The position numbers and the translations under genes were made by a program. DNA of 64,000 nt from Aquabacterium sp. OR-4. GTDB lineage: Bacteria; Pseudomonadota; Gammaproteobacteria; Burkholderiales; Burkholderiaceae_C. The DNA is taken from positions 1 through 64,000 of the forward strand of contig NZ_JAOCQD020000002.1 in the NCBI RefSeq assembly GCF_025290835.2, written 5' to 3'. Shown here piece by piece: positions 30,977-38,860 of the stretch. Each line of letters begins with the position of its first letter. The first letter of the stretch is position 1. The notes under the pieces are model-generated. The model was not told the DNA's origin and searched no databases. It saw only the letters and a program-made list of their open reading frames with translations.

Positions 30977-31047
30977 GCGGCAGCGGCGGCGCAACGGCCC
31001 GCGCCGCGCGTCACGTTCCACCTCTCTCGTCCTTTGCGCCCCACACC

Positions 31048-32454
31048 ATGCATGAGTCCCTGATCAGCGCACTGCGCGCACGCCTGGGCGCGGCCCAGGT
31101 GCTCACCGATGGCGATCTTTCAGCCTGGGAGCTCGACTGGCGCAAGCGCTGGCGCGGCAAGGCCCTGGCCGTGCTGCGCCCGGGCAGCACCGACGAGGTG
31201 GCGGCCGCGCTGCAGCTGGCCGCCGCGCATGGTGTGAGCGTGGTGCCGCAGGGCGGCAACACCGGCCTGGTGGGCGGCGGCGTGCCCGACGCCAGCGGCA
31301 CCCAGCTGCTGCTGTCGACCCAGCGCCTGAACAAGCTGCGCGCCATCGACACCGCCAACCTCACCATCACGGTCGAGGCCGGCTGCGTGCTGCAGAGCGT
31401 GCAGGCCGCGGCCGATGAGGCGGGCCTGCTCTTTCCGCTGAGCCTGGCGGCCGAGGGCAGCGCCACCATCGGCGGCAACCTGGCCACCAATGCCGGCGGC
31501 ACCCAGGTGCTGCGCTATGGCAATGCGCGCGAGCTGTGCCTGGGCCTGGAGGTGGTGAACGCACGCGGCGAGGTCTGGAGCGGGCTCACCGGCTTGCGCA
31601 AGGACAACACCGGCTACGACCTGCGCGACCTGTTCGTGGGCAGCGAGGGCACGCTGGGCATCATCACCGCGGCCACGCTGAAGCTGTTTCCCAAGCCGGC
31701 GGCCAGCCTCACCGCGCTGGCCAGCACCGGCACGCTGGCGCAATGCCAGGCGCTGTTGGGCCTGGCGCAGCGCCGGCTGGGCGCCGGCCTGACCGGCTTC
31801 GAGGTCATGAACCGCTTCTCGCTGGCCCTGGTGGCCCGCCACTTCGCGCAGCTGCAGCAGCCCCTGCCCGCGGCCGACTGGACGGTGCTGCTCGAGTACG
31901 CCGATGCCGACGGCGAGGCCAGCGCGCGCCAGCGCTTCGAAAGCCTGCTGGGCGATGCGCTCGAGCAGGGCCTGATCGACGATGCCGCGGTGGCCGAGAG
32001 CCTGGCGCAATCGGCCGCGCTGTGGCACCTGCGCGAATCGATCCCGCTGGCGCAAAGCGAAGAAGGCCTCAACGTCAAGCACGACATCGCCCTGCCCGTC
32101 TCGGCCATCGCCGAGTTCTGCGCGCGCACCGATGCGGCGCTGGCGGCGGCCTTTCCGGGCATCCGGCTGGTCAACTTCGGCCACCTGGGCGACGGCAATC
32201 TGCACTACAACGTGCAAGGCCCCGAGGGCGCCTCGGCCGGCGAGTTTCTGGCCCGCCACGAGCACGCGATCAACACCCTGGTGTTTGACGCCGTATCGCA
32301 GTACGGCGGCAGCTTCTCGGCCGAGCACGGCATCGGCGCACTCAAGCGCGACGAACTGGCACAGCGAAAGTCGCCGGTGGCGCTGAGCATGATGCGGGCC
32401 ATCAAGCAGGCCCTCGATCCCCAAGGCCTGCTGAACCCCGGCCGGGTGGTTTGA
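31048..32454 (+). CDS. FAD-linked oxidase, D-2-hydroxyacid dehydrogenase type
   Basis: A 468-residue flavoprotein of the GlcD/D-2-hydroxyglutarate dehydrogenase family. The N-terminal PCMH-type FAD domain has VVPQGGNTGLVGGGVP, NLATNAGGTQVLRYGN and DLFVGSEGTLGIITAATLKL. The C-terminal cap has the substrate/metal motifs NFGHLGDGNLHYN and SAEHGIGALKRDEL, and the usual ending DPQGLLNPGRVV. It oxidises a 2-hydroxyacid (glycolate, lactate or 2-hydroxyglutarate); which one cannot be told from sequence. There is no GlcE or GlcF partner, which argues against a glycolate oxidase complex. It is a single gene, convergent with the beta-lactamase-like gene. Confidence 0.9.
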   Translation: MHESLISALRARLGAAQVLTDGDLSAWELDWRKRWRGKALAVLRPGSTDEVAAALQLAAAHGVSVVPQGGNTGLVGGGVPDASGTQLLLSTQRLNKLRAIDTANLTITVEAGCVLQSVQAAADEAGLLFPLSLAAEGSATIGGNLATNAGGTQVLRYGNARELCLGLEVVNARGEVWSGLTGLRKDNTGYDLRDLFVGSEGTLGIITAATLKLFPKPAASLTALASTGTLAQCQALLGLAQRRLGAGLTGFEVMNRFSLALVARHFAQLQQPLPAADWTVLLEYADADGEASARQRFESLLGDALEQGLIDDAAVAESLAQSAALWHLRESIPLAQSEEGLNVKHDIALPVSAIAEFCARTDAALAAAFPGIRLVNFGHLGDGNLHYNVQGPEGASAGEFLARHEHAINTLVFDAVSQYGGSFSAEHGIGALKRDELAQRKSPVALSMMRAIKQALDPQGLLNPGRVV

Positions 32455-32509
32455 CGCCACAGCGGGGCCGGCGGGTGGCACCGCGTACCCGCGGGGCCGG
32501 GTGCTCTAA

Positions 32510-34021
32510 CTACTCCGGCAGCGCCGCCAAAACCTCGCCCACCAGCTGGTTGACCGCCTCGATGGCGTCGCCGCGCAGGCTGGAGATGCCCATGCGCACG
32601 ATGACCACGCCGCGCGAGGGCACCACCACGGTGTACTGGCCCATGAAGCCGCGGGCAAAAAAGGCATCGCGCGGCGCACTGGCCAGGCCCCATGGCAGGT
32701 CCCAGGCGGCCATGCGCTCGCCGCCGCGGGCATTGGTCCACCAGCCCTCGCCATAGCCGGTGTCCAGCGTGGGCGTGGCCGCGCGGTGCGCCCAGCCGGC
32801 GGGCAGCAGGCGCCGGCCGCCGGCCAGGCCGTCGTTGAGGTAGAGCTGGCCCAGGCGCGCCCAGTCGCGGGCCGGGGCCACGAACATCGAGGCCGCCTGC
32901 GGCGTGCCGGTCGCGTCCAGGGTCAGCGTGGTGCCCTGCATGCCCAGCGGGCCCAGCAGCGCACGCTGGGCCAGGTCGCGCAAGGCCTGGGGGCTGTCGC
33001 CTGCGGCATCACGCAGCAGCCGACCGGCCAGCACGAAGTGGCCATCGGTGTAGGCCCAGGCCTGGCCCGGCGGCTTGTGCAGCGGTTGCTGCAGGGCCCA
33101 GCCGGCCTTGTCGTGTTCGATGAACAGCATGCGGCTGTTGGGATCGGTGCCGCTGTTGTCCTGCCGCAGCGCCAGGCCCGAGGTCTGGCGCATCAGCTGG
33201 GCCAGCGTGATCGATGCGCGCGCATCGCCCGGCGTCTGCCAGGCCTTGAACGGCAGCGCGGCATCGGGCTGCAGCCGCCCTTGCTGCACCAGCATGCCGG
33301 CCAGCGCATGGGTGAGCGACTTCGACATCGAGAAGCCCAGCAAGGGCGTGGCCGGCCCCACACCCGGTGCGTACTGCTCGCCCAGCACGCGGCCATGCTG
33401 CAGCACCACCACCGCCAGCGTGTTCAAGGCCGGTGGCCGGGCACCGCCCTCGTCAAAGCCCCTGGCCAACGCCTGGCGCAGCGCCGGCGTGGCCGGTGCC
33501 ACCACGGCCGGCCCGGCAATCGACGGCAGATCGGGCAGCTGCCCGTCGGCCAGCGGTGGCAGGCCGGGCGTGTGCGGCGCCGGATCGCCGGGCCACTGCA
33601 GCAGGCAGCCCATGCCGTCGCGCAGCGTGGCCTGGCTCACCAGCAGGCCGGCCAAGCTGCTGCGCACACGGCGCTGCGCCACATCCACCTGCACATCGAG
33701 CACCGGCCCCACCAGGTGCATGGCGCCCGGCGACAGCACGCGCTGTTGCAGCGAGCGGGCCAGCGGCAGGCCGCTTTGCAGCGTGTCGATGCAGACCAGC
33801 TGGCTGCTGAGCCCCGAGGCCACCTGCAAGGCCTGGTACGGGCCAGAGCCGGCGCAGCCCGCCAGGCTCAGCAGTGCCAGCAGCCCCAGCAGGGCCGGCA
33901 TGGACGGCATGGACCGCAGGGCCGACAGCGTGCGCCGGCGGCCGCGCGGTGGTCGGGCGGCCCTCCCGCAGCCGGCAAGGTGTTGGGCAAGGGTCTCGGC
34001 TCGGTTCAGGGCATGGTTCAT
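32510..34021 (-). CDS. Beta-lactamase-fold serine hydrolase, probable lipoprotein
   Basis: A class-C beta-lactamase/DD-peptidase-like protein of about 500 residues. The nucleophile motif S-x-x-K is in GFSMSKSLTHALAG, the second motif is YTD in AWAYTDGHFVL, and the third region is near RGFMGQYTVVVPS. About 190 residues with no clear family precede it. A lipobox-like LLSLAGC follows the hydrophobic run MPALLGLLALL, so the mature protein is probably anchored in a membrane. The start is uncertain: ATG at 34021 leaves a long basic leader before the signal, whereas ATG at 33910 gives a compact but uncharged signal peptide. Family members include esterases and peptidoglycan-related enzymes, so resistance should not be assumed. 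Confidence 0.75.
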   Translation of the reverse strand: MNHALNRAETLAQHLAGCGRAARPPRGRRRTLSALRSMPSMPALLGLLALLSLAGCAGSGPYQALQVASGLSSQLVCIDTLQSGLPLARSLQQRVLSPGAMHLVGPVLDVQVDVAQRRVRSSLAGLLVSQATLRDGMGCLLQWPGDPAPHTPGLPPLADGQLPDLPSIAGPAVVAPATPALRQALARGFDEGGARPPALNTLAVVVLQHGRVLGEQYAPGVGPATPLLGFSMSKSLTHALAGMLVQQGRLQPDAALPFKAWQTPGDARASITLAQLMRQTSGLALRQDNSGTDPNSRMLFIEHDKAGWALQQPLHKPPGQAWAYTDGHFVLAGRLLRDAAGDSPQALRDLAQRALLGPLGMQGTTLTLDATGTPQAASMFVAPARDWARLGQLYLNDGLAGGRRLLPAGWAHRAATPTLDTGYGEGWWTNARGGERMAAWDLPWGLASAPRDAFFARGFMGQYTVVVPSRGVVIVRMGISSLRGDAIEAVNQLVGEVLAALPE

Positions 34022-34235
34022 GGCCCGGCGCAATGGGTTGGTGACGATGGGCCGCAGCCTGCCCGCACCGGGCGGCTCCCGCTGGCCGATGCCTGGCGTG
34101 CGACGCGCCGATTGTCAAAATCAGCCAGCCTTGTTGGCATCGGCGAGTGGCAGCTCAGCGGCGGCGCCAGCACGCGCCGCGGATCGCTGCCGCTGGCCAC
34201 CGCCGGGCGGGTTGCAGCACCGCTCAGCCCCGCGC

Positions 34236-34283
34236 GCCCTCGCCCTCGCCCTCGCCCTCGCCCTCGCCCTCGCCCTCGCCCTC
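34236..34283 (+). repeat. Hexanucleotide tandem repeat (GCCCTC)8
   Basis: Eight exact copies of GCCCTC are followed shortly by a GCGCAC-type repeat (34311-34330). The tract lies between the AraC-type regulator stop (34333) and the beta-lactamase-like gene, 215-330 bp upstream of that gene depending on its start. It makes up much of the 311-bp gap; nothing else is recognised there. Tracts of this kind can change length by slippage and alter downstream expression. Confidence 0.9.
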
Positions 34284-34332
34284 GCCCGCCGCTCCCGGGC
34301 CCGCGCCTACGCGCACGCGCACGCGCACGCCC

Positions 34333-35649
34333 TCACCCAGGCTCACACGCGCCACCCTCGCCAGCCAGCGCCTGGGCCCGAAACTCGGTGGGCGTGAGTC
34401 CGGTGTCGGCCTTGAACGCGCGATTGAACGGGCCGAGCGACTGAAACCCGGCCTCCAGCGCCAGCGTGAGCACCGGCGTGGCCGCGCGGGCCGGATCGGC
34501 CAAGGCCGCGCGGGCCCAGGCAATGCGGTGGCCGTTCAGGTAGGCGTTGAAGTTGCGGTGGCCAAGCTGGCCGTTGATCACCCGGCGCAACCGGTACTCG
34601 GGCAGGCCCAGGTGCGCAGCCAGCCCGCCGATGGTGAGGCCCTCGCGGCGGTAGATCTGCTCCTGCTGCATGGCGCGCAACAGCCGCGCCAGGGCGCCGG
34701 GGTCGGCCACGGTGGCGGGTGCAAGGGCCGATCCATCGGCACCGGGCACGGCCCTGTCGGCCGGGTTGGCCATGGACGCGATGGCGGCGGCGGCGGTGGC
34801 GGTGGCGGTGGCGGCGCCCACGGCAGTGGTGGCGCCCACGGCAGTGGCCACCACGGCGGCAGTGGCGTCAGGCGCCAAGGACTGCGCCGGCGCCGGCGCG
34901 GCCAGACCCACCACGGCATCGGATGCGCCGGGCATCACCACGCCGCGGGTCATGGCCGTCGCCACCGGCGCAGCGGCCCCTCCGCCCCCTGGCGGTTGCG
35001 GCATGCCGGACCCTGGCGATTGCGGCATGCCGGCCCGGGCCGTCGACACCTCGGGCACGATCCAGAAGCCGGCGCGCAGATCCAGCACGGCCGCCGCAAC
35101 CACCCCACCCACGCCCAACAACGCAGCCGCATCCAGCAGCCCCACCCCGGCCGACAGCGGCACGGTGCTGGCCGGTATGCCGGCCAGCGCGGCCAGCACG
35201 CTGTAGCCCAGCGTCACCACCAGGATGCGCAGCCGCCAGTGCATGCGCTGCTCCACCAGATCGCCGCGCCAGCTGCGCAGCATCGGCCACAGGGCCGCCA
35301 GCGAGAACACGATCGGGCCCGACGCGGCCAGCCAGCCCAGCGCCGGCTGCCGCCAGAACACGCAGTTGCCCACGCTCATCAGCACCCAGGCCAGCCACAG
35401 CAGGCCATGCCAGGGGCGCAGGCGAAAGGCGTCGTCGAACAGCGCGCAGGCCAGCAGCCACATCACCACCGGGTTGCCGTTCATCAAGGCCTGCAGCGGC
35501 CATTGCCAGGGCAGCAGCTGGCCCTGCGCGGCCAGCGCGGCCTGCGGTGCCTGCAGCGCATAGGCTGCCGCGCCGATGCACATGGCCAGGCCCAGGCGGG
35601 TGGCGGTCTGGCCCGGCACATGGGCCAGCCGCCAAGCCAGCAGACCCAT
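34333..35649 (-). CDS. AraC-family regulator with membrane N-domain, apparently frameshifted
   Basis: 438 residues as read from ATG 35649. The first about 190 residues are hydrophobic (MGLLAWRLAHVPG, GNPVVMWLLACALFDDAFRLRPWH, ILVVTLGYSVLAALAG), as in AraC regulators with a membrane N-domain. An Ala/Pro/Thr linker (about 200-320) leads to the C-terminal AraC HTH with LTIGGLAAHLGLPEYRLRR, FNAYLNGHRIAWARAAL, VLTLALEAGFQSLGPFNRAFK and TGLTPTEFRAQAL. The family's usual start (LRGG-type) is found in another frame just upstream (35649-35708). Adding one C in GCC-TGATGG near 35651 would join them, so either a base was lost or the gene really is split. It may be functional if the downstream ATG is used. 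Confidence 0.8.
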   Translation of the reverse strand: MGLLAWRLAHVPGQTATRLGLAMCIGAAAYALQAPQAALAAQGQLLPWQWPLQALMNGNPVVMWLLACALFDDAFRLRPWHGLLWLAWVLMSVGNCVFWRQPALGWLAASGPIVFSLAALWPMLRSWRGDLVEQRMHWRLRILVVTLGYSVLAALAGIPASTVPLSAGVGLLDAAALLGVGGVVAAAVLDLRAGFWIVPEVSTARAGMPQSPGSGMPQPPGGGGAAAPVATAMTRGVVMPGASDAVVGLAAPAPAQSLAPDATAAVVATAVGATTAVGAATATATAAAAIASMANPADRAVPGADGSALAPATVADPGALARLLRAMQQEQIYRREGLTIGGLAAHLGLPEYRLRRVINGQLGHRNFNAYLNGHRIAWARAALADPARAATPVLTLALEAGFQSLGPFNRAFKADTGLTPTEFRAQALAGEGGACEPG

Positions 35650-35708
35650 CAGGCCACAAAGCCACCGCGCAGGCCGGCCTCGATCAGCAAGGCCATCGGC
35701 TGGGGCAT
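35649..35708 (-). pseudogene. Out-of-frame N-terminal fragment of the AraC regulator
   Basis: The 19-codon frame MPQPMALLIEAGLRGGFVA ends at TGA, which overlaps the ATG of the main frame (TGATG). Its sequence matches the expected beginning of this regulator family, directly continuous with MGLLAWRL if one base is inserted. Alternatively it is a leader peptide that re-initiates translation into the main frame. Confidence 0.6.
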
Positions 35709-35806
35709 GGTGGGTGGGTGGGCGGGTGGGTGGGCGCCGGCGGGCGGTGCGGCTCAGCCGGCGCCGCGCGGGCCCAGCGGCTGCCGGCGCTGCGCGCACC
35801 GGCGGG

Positions 35807-36295
35807 TCACTGCACCGGCCCCTTCAGCCCGGCGGGCATGGGCAGGGCCATCACCTCGATGCCCTCGTCGGCCAGCTCGGCGCGCTGCTCGGGCGTGGCC
35901 TGGCCGCGGATGCCGCGGTGCTCGGTTTCGCCGTAGTGGATGCGCCGAACTTCTTCAGGGAACCGTTCGCCCACGTCCACCGTGCTGTCGAGCACATGCT
36001 TCACGGCCTGCAGCCACAGCGCCTGCAGCGCGGCGGGGGGCTGGTGGCCGGCCGCTGCGGCGGCCGCACCGGCAGCCGGCGCGGGTGGCGCGGCAGCCGT
36101 GGTGCCGGCCGCGGCCGGTTCGCGTGCACCCGAAAGATTCAGCCGCGGCGCGCTCGGGCGGCGCGAGATCAGCCGGTCGGCGCACAGCGGGCATTCGAGC
36201 AGGCCGCCCGACAGCTGGGCCTGGAAGTCGTCTTCCGAGGCGAACCAGCCTTCGAAGCCATGGCCATGGGCACAGCAGAGGTCAAGCACCTTCAT
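35807..36295 (-). CDS. DUF1178 protein
   Basis: A 162-residue protein beginning MKVLDLCCAHGHGFEGWFAS, the diagnostic DUF1178 start. A CPLC pair at about 36-39 probably makes a zinc site with the earlier cysteines. An Ala/Pro-rich linker (60-85) precedes the conserved C-terminal part VGERFPEEVRRIHYGETEHRGIRGQAT. The function is unknown. It is the last gene of the nuo-DUF2818-NUDIX-DUF1178 run, 27 bp after the NUDIX gene, an order I recall from other Burkholderiales. Confidence 0.88.
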   Translation of the reverse strand: MKVLDLCCAHGHGFEGWFASEDDFQAQLSGGLLECPLCADRLISRRPSAPRLNLSGAREPAAAGTTAAAPPAPAAGAAAAAAGHQPPAALQALWLQAVKHVLDSTVDVGERFPEEVRRIHYGETEHRGIRGQATPEQRAELADEGIEVMALPMPAGLKGPVQ

Positions 36296-36322
36296 CGTGG
36301 TGCCATTATCGGCCCGGCCGTT

Positions 36323-36931
36323 TCAGGCCGTGGCTTGCCAGGCGAGTTGCCAGGCGCCGGCCTGCCAGCGCTGCAGCCATTGCAGGCCGATCAGGGTCTT
36401 GGCGTCGGTGATCTCGCCGCGGGCGGCCAGCGCGTCGAGCTCGGCCACGCCGAGCAGCAGCAGGTCGATGTGCTCGCCGTGGTCGAGCTGGCGCTCGCCC
36501 AGGCTGAGGCCGCGCGCAAACCACAGCTCGATGCCTTCGGTGGAGTAGGCGCAGGCGTTGTGGATCAGCCCGGCCCGCGCCCATTCGGCGGCGCGGTAGC
36601 CGGTTTCTTCGGCCAGCTCGCGCTGGGCGCAGGCCAAGACGCTTTCACCGGGGTCGAGCTTGCCGGCCGGAAACTCGATCAGCACCCGGCCGAGCGGGTA
36701 GCGAAACTGCCGCTCCATCACCAGGCGGCCATCGTCGAGCAGCGGCACCACCATCACCGCGCCAGGGTGCACGATGTACTCGCGCGTGGCGGGCTCGCCG
36801 GTGGACAGCGTGATCGTGTCGCGGCGCACCTGCAGCAGGCGGCCGTCAAACACGCGCTCGCCCTGGCTGAAATGCTCCACCAGGTGCGGCTCGCAGCCTG
36901 GCTGCGGCGGCGGCGCGCCGCGCTCAGTCAT
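36323..36931 (-). CDS. NUDIX hydrolase, ADP-ribose pyrophosphatase type
   Basis: A 202-residue NUDIX enzyme with an intact box GX5EX7REUXEEXGU (GKLDPGESVLACAQRELAEETGY). The features VMVVPLLDDGRLVMERQFRYPLG and EFPAGKLDPGE are typical of the NudF/ADP-ribose pyrophosphatase group, which cleaves ADP-ribose to AMP and ribose 5-phosphate. The start MTERGAPP was chosen at the ATG that overlaps the DUF2818 stop by 8 bp; an ATG three codons earlier is also possible. It is probably part of the nuo transcript. Confidence 0.9.
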   Translation of the reverse strand: MTERGAPPPQPGCEPHLVEHFSQGERVFDGRLLQVRRDTITLSTGEPATREYIVHPGAVMVVPLLDDGRLVMERQFRYPLGRVLIEFPAGKLDPGESVLACAQRELAEETGYRAAEWARAGLIHNACAYSTEGIELWFARGLSLGERQLDHGEHIDLLLLGVAELDALAARGEITDAKTLIGLQWLQRWQAGAWQLAWQATA

Positions 36932-37229
36932 CGCGGCCACGGCGCAGATAGCGCCAGGTGAAGCCGGGAAAGGCGAAGGTCAGCATCAGGCACAGCGCCA
37001 CGGCGTAGAACGGCCAGCCTTGCGGGCTGCGCTGGCCGATGCGGGCCTCGATCAGCATGCCCACGCCAACGGTCAGGCCGGTGAGCAGCAGCAGCTCGAG
37101 CAGGCGCCAGCCCAGCGCCTTCTTCGGCCGCAGCGGGCCCAGCAGCAGCACACGCTCGCTGAAGAACGGCAGGTTGGCGGTGACAAAGCCCAGCAACAGC
37201 AGCAGCCAGACGGCCAGGGTGCTGTTCAT
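36924..37229 (-). CDS. DUF2818 small membrane protein
   Basis: 101 residues with three or four hydrophobic helices, starting MNSTLAVWLLLLLGFVTANLPFF and ending FTWRYLRRGRDD. As I recall, DUF2818 genes regularly follow nuoN in betaproteobacteria, so a role in assembly or stability of complex I is likely but unproven. Its stop overlaps the NUDIX gene start. Confidence 0.85.
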   Translation of the reverse strand: MNSTLAVWLLLLLGFVTANLPFFSERVLLLGPLRPKKALGWRLLELLLLTGLTVGVGMLIEARIGQRSPQGWPFYAVALCLMLTFAFPGFTWRYLRRGRDD

Positions 37230-37344
37230 GGCCGAGCCCCTGCAAGCGCCAACACCCGCCGGACAGCCGCCGCGATACCGGCCCGGGCGGCGCGCCGGCG
37301 CCGGCCCGCTGCAGGTGTGGCGCCGAAGGCGTGGCGGGCGGGGA

Positions 37345-38826
37345 TCAAGTCGCCAGCGCGCGCAGGATGGCGTCGCGGCACATGCCCATCAGACCACCCG
37401 GCAGCAGGCCGAAGCCCAGCACGGCCGCACCATTGAGTGCCAGCAGCGCGCTGATGCCGCTGCCGCGCACCGGGCGCGAGGCATCGGTGGGGGCATCGAA
37501 GTACATCACCTTCACCACCCGCAGGTAGTAGAAGGCGCCGATCAGGCTCAGCAGCACCGCCGCCACGGCCAGGCCGATGTAGAACGGCAGGTTGGTGGTG
37601 ATCAGCGCCTGCAGGATGGCCAACTTGGCGTAGAAGCCCACCATCGGCGGCAGGCCGGCCAGCGAGAACATGAAGATCGACATCATGCCGGCCAGCCACG
37701 GCGAGCGCTTGTTGAGGCCGGACAGATCGGAGATCTCCTCGGCCTCGAAACCCTGGCGGCTGAGGAACATGATCAGGCCGAAGGTGCCCAGCGTGGTGAT
37801 CACGTAGGTCACGGCATAGAACATCGCCGACGAGTAGGCGTTGCCGGCCGACAGCGTGTTGTTGTTGACCACGCCGGCGGTCATGCCCAGCAGCATGAAG
37901 CCCATCTGCGAGATGGTGGAGTAGGCCAGCATGCGCTTCAGATTGGTCTGCGCAATGGCCGCCAGGTTGCCCACCACCAGCGAGCACACCGCCAGCACCA
38001 CCATCATCTGCTGCCAGTCGACCGCCAGGCCCAGCATGCCCTCCACCAGCAGGCGGATGGTGATGGCAAAAGCCGCCAGCTTGGGCGCGCCGCCGATCAT
38101 CAGCGTGACCGCCGTGGGCGCGCCCTGGTAGACATCAGGCACCCACATGTGGAACGGCACCACGCCCAGCTTGAAGGCCAGGCCGGCCACCACGAAGACC
38201 ACGCCGAAGGTCAGCACCGTGGCGTTAATGCGGCCGGTGCCGATGGCAGCGAAGACCTCGTTGATCTCGAGAGACCGGGTGGCGCCGTACATCATCGACA
38301 GGCCGTAGAGCAGGAAGCCCGAGGCCAGCGCGCCCAGCACGAAGTACTTCATGGCCGCCTCGGTGGACACGCCATGGTCACGGCGCAGCGCCACCAGCGC
38401 ATACAGCGACAGGCTCATCAGCTCGAGGCCGATGTAGACCACCAGGAAGTTGTTGGCCGAGACCATCACCGCGATGCCCAGCAACGCAAACAGCGACAGC
38501 GAGAAGAACTCGCCCTTGAGCATGTCGCGTGCGGCGATGTAGGGCTGCGCGTAGGCGATCGACACCATCGTGGCCACCACCGCGAAGAAGGCCAGCAGGT
38601 GCCCCATCGGGTCGCTGACCATCATGCGCTGCATGCCGTACACGGTGGCGCCGTCGTTGTAGTACGCCAGGTGCATGGCGGCCACGGCGGCCAGGCCCAG
38701 CTGGGCCAGCCAGAAGGTGGGGCGGCGCTGCTCGTCGGTGACGAACAGGTCGAGCATCGCCACGGCGCAGGCCACCAGCAGCAGCAGCGCCTCGGGGTAG
38801 ACGACGAGCCAGTTCATTGCATTCAT
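37345..38826 (-). CDS. nuoN: NADH-quinone oxidoreductase subunit N
   Basis: A 493-residue antiporter-like membrane subunit of complex I, one of three proton-pumping modules. It has about 14 helices, with family stretches NNFLVVYIGLELMSLSLYALVAL, GSGFLLYG-like and YSTISQMGFMLLG, whose Lys/Glu residues line the proton path. Two ATGs (38826, 38817) are possible starts. It is the last of the 14 nuo genes; DUF2818 follows after 115 bp. Confidence 0.97.
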   Translation of the reverse strand: MNAMNWLVVYPEALLLLVACAVAMLDLFVTDEQRRPTFWLAQLGLAAVAAMHLAYYNDGATVYGMQRMMVSDPMGHLLAFFAVVATMVSIAYAQPYIAARDMLKGEFFSLSLFALLGIAVMVSANNFLVVYIGLELMSLSLYALVALRRDHGVSTEAAMKYFVLGALASGFLLYGLSMMYGATRSLEINEVFAAIGTGRINATVLTFGVVFVVAGLAFKLGVVPFHMWVPDVYQGAPTAVTLMIGGAPKLAAFAITIRLLVEGMLGLAVDWQQMMVVLAVCSLVVGNLAAIAQTNLKRMLAYSTISQMGFMLLGMTAGVVNNNTLSAGNAYSSAMFYAVTYVITTLGTFGLIMFLSRQGFEAEEISDLSGLNKRSPWLAGMMSIFMFSLAGLPPMVGFYAKLAILQALITTNLPFYIGLAVAAVLLSLIGAFYYLRVVKVMYFDAPTDASRPVRGSGISALLALNGAAVLGFGLLPGGLMGMCRDAILRALAT

Positions 38827-38860
38827 GTTCTTGGGTCCTGGTGCTGAAGCTGGGCCGAAC

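Noticed and set aside
32510..34021. Antibiotic-resistance beta-lactamase
   Set aside because: The fold and SxxK motif fit a large family of esterases and peptidases; no specific resistance-enzyme signature was seen.
34236..34330. Coding continuation of the AraC regulator through the hexamer tract
   Set aside because: The regulator stops at 34333, just before the tract; the family's C-terminus is already complete.
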